Shown here one piece after another: positions 5,426 to 7,053 of a DNA stretch of 7,053 nucleotides. Every line of letters starts with the position of its first letter. The first letter of the stretch is position 1. Origin of the DNA: Thiotrichaceae bacterium (lineage in GTDB: Bacteria > Pseudomonadota > Gammaproteobacteria > Thiotrichales > Thiotrichaceae); contig WGBH01000400.1 in the NCBI GenBank assembly GCA_015494435.1, forward strand, positions 1 to 7,053. Reading direction: 5' to 3'. The notes under the pieces are model-generated. The model was not told the origin of the DNA, made no database searches, and saw nothing but the letters and a program-made list of their open reading frames with translations. Position numbers and translations under genes: made by a program.

Positions 5426-6400
5426 TTAAAAATGCTGATATCCTGCTGTATTGATTACATGACCTAAATAATCTGTTATTTTCCCTTCATTCTTATCATC
5501 TATTTTACCAATACAACTTATTTTTAAATCCTTATTATTATTGTCTTTTAGCACATTTTGTAATTGCTGTTCTTTTTCGGGGCCAACAGTAAACAGTAAT
5601 TGATAATCATCTCCGCCAGATAAAGCGTAAGGTAAAGCCTGATTACGCCCTAATTCTAATGCAGATTTTGAAAGTGGGATTGAGCTTAAATCTAACTGCG
5701 CTCCGACTTTAGAGGCGTTTAGAATATGTCCAAGGTCTTGCAATAAACCATCCGATATATCCAAACAGGCAGTGGCATAATGTTTAATAATTTGACTAAT
5801 ACAATGTTGTGGTTGGGGATAATTAAGCGCTTTTTGACAAAAGTGACGTGCTTTTTGAGTATAAGATGACGCATCTAAACGATTTTGTAGCATTGCTAAA
5901 CCAATAGCGGCATCACCTAACGTTCCTGTTACATAAATTTTATCATTTACCATTGCACCACTGCGTAATAAAGCTTTGCCTGTTTCAACAAACCCCATCA
6001 CTTGAAGCGTGAGACTCAAATCCCCACGCGTGGTATCACCACCAATTAATTGTATATTATATTGATCGGCTAGTTGTTTTAAAGCGGCTGAAAAATCATT
6101 TAACCACGCCTGATTAGATTCGGGCAAACTAAGTGCCAGTGTAAACCAAGCAGGTTCTGCTCCCATTGCGGCTAGATCACTTAAATTCACCGCCAACGCT
6201 TTATGTCCAATCGCTTCGGCAGGGGTATTTTTAGGAAAATGCACTCCTTCAATCAGCGTATCCACTGAAATAACTAATTGCTGACCTTGTCGATGCGAGA
6301 GGTTTAAAACGGCGGCATCATCGCCTATGCCGATTGCAACCGAATCAGATGATGGTTGCCAATCAAAATATTGTTGGATAATATCAAATTCAGAGTTCAT
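5426..6400 (-). CDS. thiL: Thiamine-monophosphate kinase ThiL
   Basis: ThiL phosphorylates thiamine monophosphate with ATP to give thiamine diphosphate, the active cofactor, in the cytoplasm. From the ATG at 6400 it is 324 residues, the usual length. An in-frame start at 6463 would add 21 residues that lie inside the upstream gene and have no ThiL character. Family motifs occur in order: IGDDAAVL (25-32), VDTLIEGVHF (46-55), NLSDLAAMGA (72-81), GGDTTRG (120-126), TGTLGDAAIG (158-167), CLDISDGLLQDL (212-223), SGGDDYQLLF (261-270), and an ending G-Y-Q-H-F, close to the usual GxDHF. The Asp-rich motifs bind Mg-ATP and the substrate phosphate, and all look intact. The start overlaps the glutathione S-transferase gene by 11 bases (ATGAACTCTGA), with a GAGG only three bases before the ATG, which points to coupled translation. 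The usual gammaproteobacterial neighbours nusB and pgpA are not in this window. Confidence 0.97.
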   Translation of the reverse strand: MNSEFDIIQQYFDWQPSSDSVAIGIGDDAAVLNLSHRQGQQLVISVDTLIEGVHFPKNTPAEAIGHKALAVNLSDLAAMGAEPAWFTLALSLPESNQAWLNDFSAALKQLADQYNIQLIGGDTTRGDLSLTLQVMGFVETGKALLRSGAMVNDKIYVTGTLGDAAIGLAMLQNRLDASSYTQKARHFCQKALNYPQPQHCISQIIKHYATACLDISDGLLQDLGHILNASKVGAQLDLSSIPLSKSALELGRNQALPYALSGGDDYQLLFTVGPEKEQQLQNVLKDNNNKDLKISCIGKIDDKNEGKITDYLGHVINTAGYQHF

Positions 6401-7043
6401 CAGCCTCAATGATCTCTGTTTCTGCTCGCCCTGCCTGTATCCATTGCTGCATATATTTATCATTATACACCCTCTCTACATAGTCCGCTTCAATACCTTG
6501 CAGTGGAATATTGAAATGTTTAAAGCGAATCACAATCGGCGCAAACATGGCATCGGCAATGGTAAACTGACTAAAGAGCCATTGACCATCTTGTCCATAG
6601 AGACGTTTGCAATAACGCCATAAAGCAAGAATACGCTCAATGTCCTTTTCTGCTCCATCCGAAAATGCAATATCACTGTATTTAACACGGCAATTCATTG
6701 GCATTTCATTGCGTAGATCAACAAAACTAGAGTGCATTTCAGCACTAACAGAACGTGCTGTTGCACGCGCTTTAATATAAGCGGGCCAACTGACATTTTC
6801 AGGAAATTTATCCGCAAGGTATTCCATAATGGCTAAGGTATCCCAAATACTATAGCCTTCATCAATGAGGACAGGCACTTTATTATTAGAAAAACAAGGC
6901 TCTAGTTGCGATTCCATTTCTGGTGTAAAAAGTGGAATACGTATTTCTTCAAACTCAATTCCTTGTTGCTTCATATAAAGCCACGGACGCAATGACCATG
7001 AAGAGTAGTTTTTATTACCAATGATTAAGGTTAAGTCTGTCAT
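6390..7043 (-). CDS. Glutathione S-transferase family protein
   Basis: This 217-residue protein has the two-domain GST build. The thioredoxin-like N-terminal domain (about 1-82) contains NKNYSSWSLRPWL (10-22), where Ser14 or Ser15 is the likely glutathione-activating residue. It also has NKVPVL with the cis-proline at 57, and DTLAIMEYLAD (68-78), the glutathione-contacting motif. The helical C-terminal domain (about 90-210) carries SAEMHSSFVDLRNEMPMN (100-117), which I associate with a widespread proteobacterial GST subgroup. It also has FTIADAMFAPI (160-170) with the N-capping Thr161/Asp164 pair. It probably conjugates or reduces small electrophiles in the cytoplasm; the true substrate cannot be read from sequence. 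A GGA eight bases before the ATG serves as ribosome site at the very window edge. It is upstream of and overlaps thiL, so they form one transcript, with no obvious biochemical link. Confidence 0.95.
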   Translation of the reverse strand: MTDLTLIIGNKNYSSWSLRPWLYMKQQGIEFEEIRIPLFTPEMESQLEPCFSNNKVPVLIDEGYSIWDTLAIMEYLADKFPENVSWPAYIKARATARSVSAEMHSSFVDLRNEMPMNCRVKYSDIAFSDGAEKDIERILALWRYCKRLYGQDGQWLFSQFTIADAMFAPIVIRFKHFNIPLQGIEADYVERVYNDKYMQQWIQAGRAETEIIEADEL

Positions 7044-7053
7044 GCTATTTTCC

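Overview
The window is AT-rich and tightly packed. The gene set (a complete ThiL, a proteobacterial-type glutathione S-transferase, a CRP/FNR-family regulator, a YgiQ-type relic, an outer-membrane lipoprotein) suggests a low-GC gammaproteobacterium. A methanotroph or sulfur-oxidiser-like lineage is possible, but that is a guess from protein style, not something the sequence proves. There are no rRNA or tRNA genes, CRISPR arrays or intact insertion sequences.

Layout, left to right. Positions 1-182 are AT-rich and hold nothing I can support. Positions 183-378 carry the decayed 3' end of a ygiQ-like radical-SAM gene on the minus strand, broken by at least two frameshifts. Directly against it lies a complete CRP/FNR-type regulator (374-1015, minus). 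A 266-base spacer with a tandem TGTGA-type repeat separates this from a three-gene minus-strand cluster read from right to left: a two-TM coiled-coil protein (3453-4196), a lipoprotein joining a solute-binding-protein-like region to a von Willebrand A (VWA) domain (1678-3339), and a small exported protein with a reduced, altered VWA fold (1282-1668). The last two are translationally coupled: the stop codon of the first is part of the Shine-Dalgarno of the second.

A divergent spacer of about 330 bases (4209-4536) holds inverted repeats and candidate promoters. It is followed by the only plus-strand gene, a lysine-rich exported protein with a C-terminal SH3-like domain (4537-5352). An inverted repeat lies in the convergent gap before thiL (5426-6400, minus), which overlaps the end of an upstream glutathione S-transferase gene (6390-7043, minus).

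The most interesting part is the three-gene cluster. All three products are predicted to sit in or outside the inner membrane. Two carry VWA-like metal-ion-dependent adhesion folds, one canonical and one degenerate. The first gene appears to lack an AUG and most plausibly starts at an AUU placed six bases after a strong AAGGAG. This looks like an envelope-associated adhesion or assembly module of unknown role. The thiL-GST pair is housekeeping: ThiL makes thiamine diphosphate, and the GST is a general thiol-transfer or detoxification enzyme.
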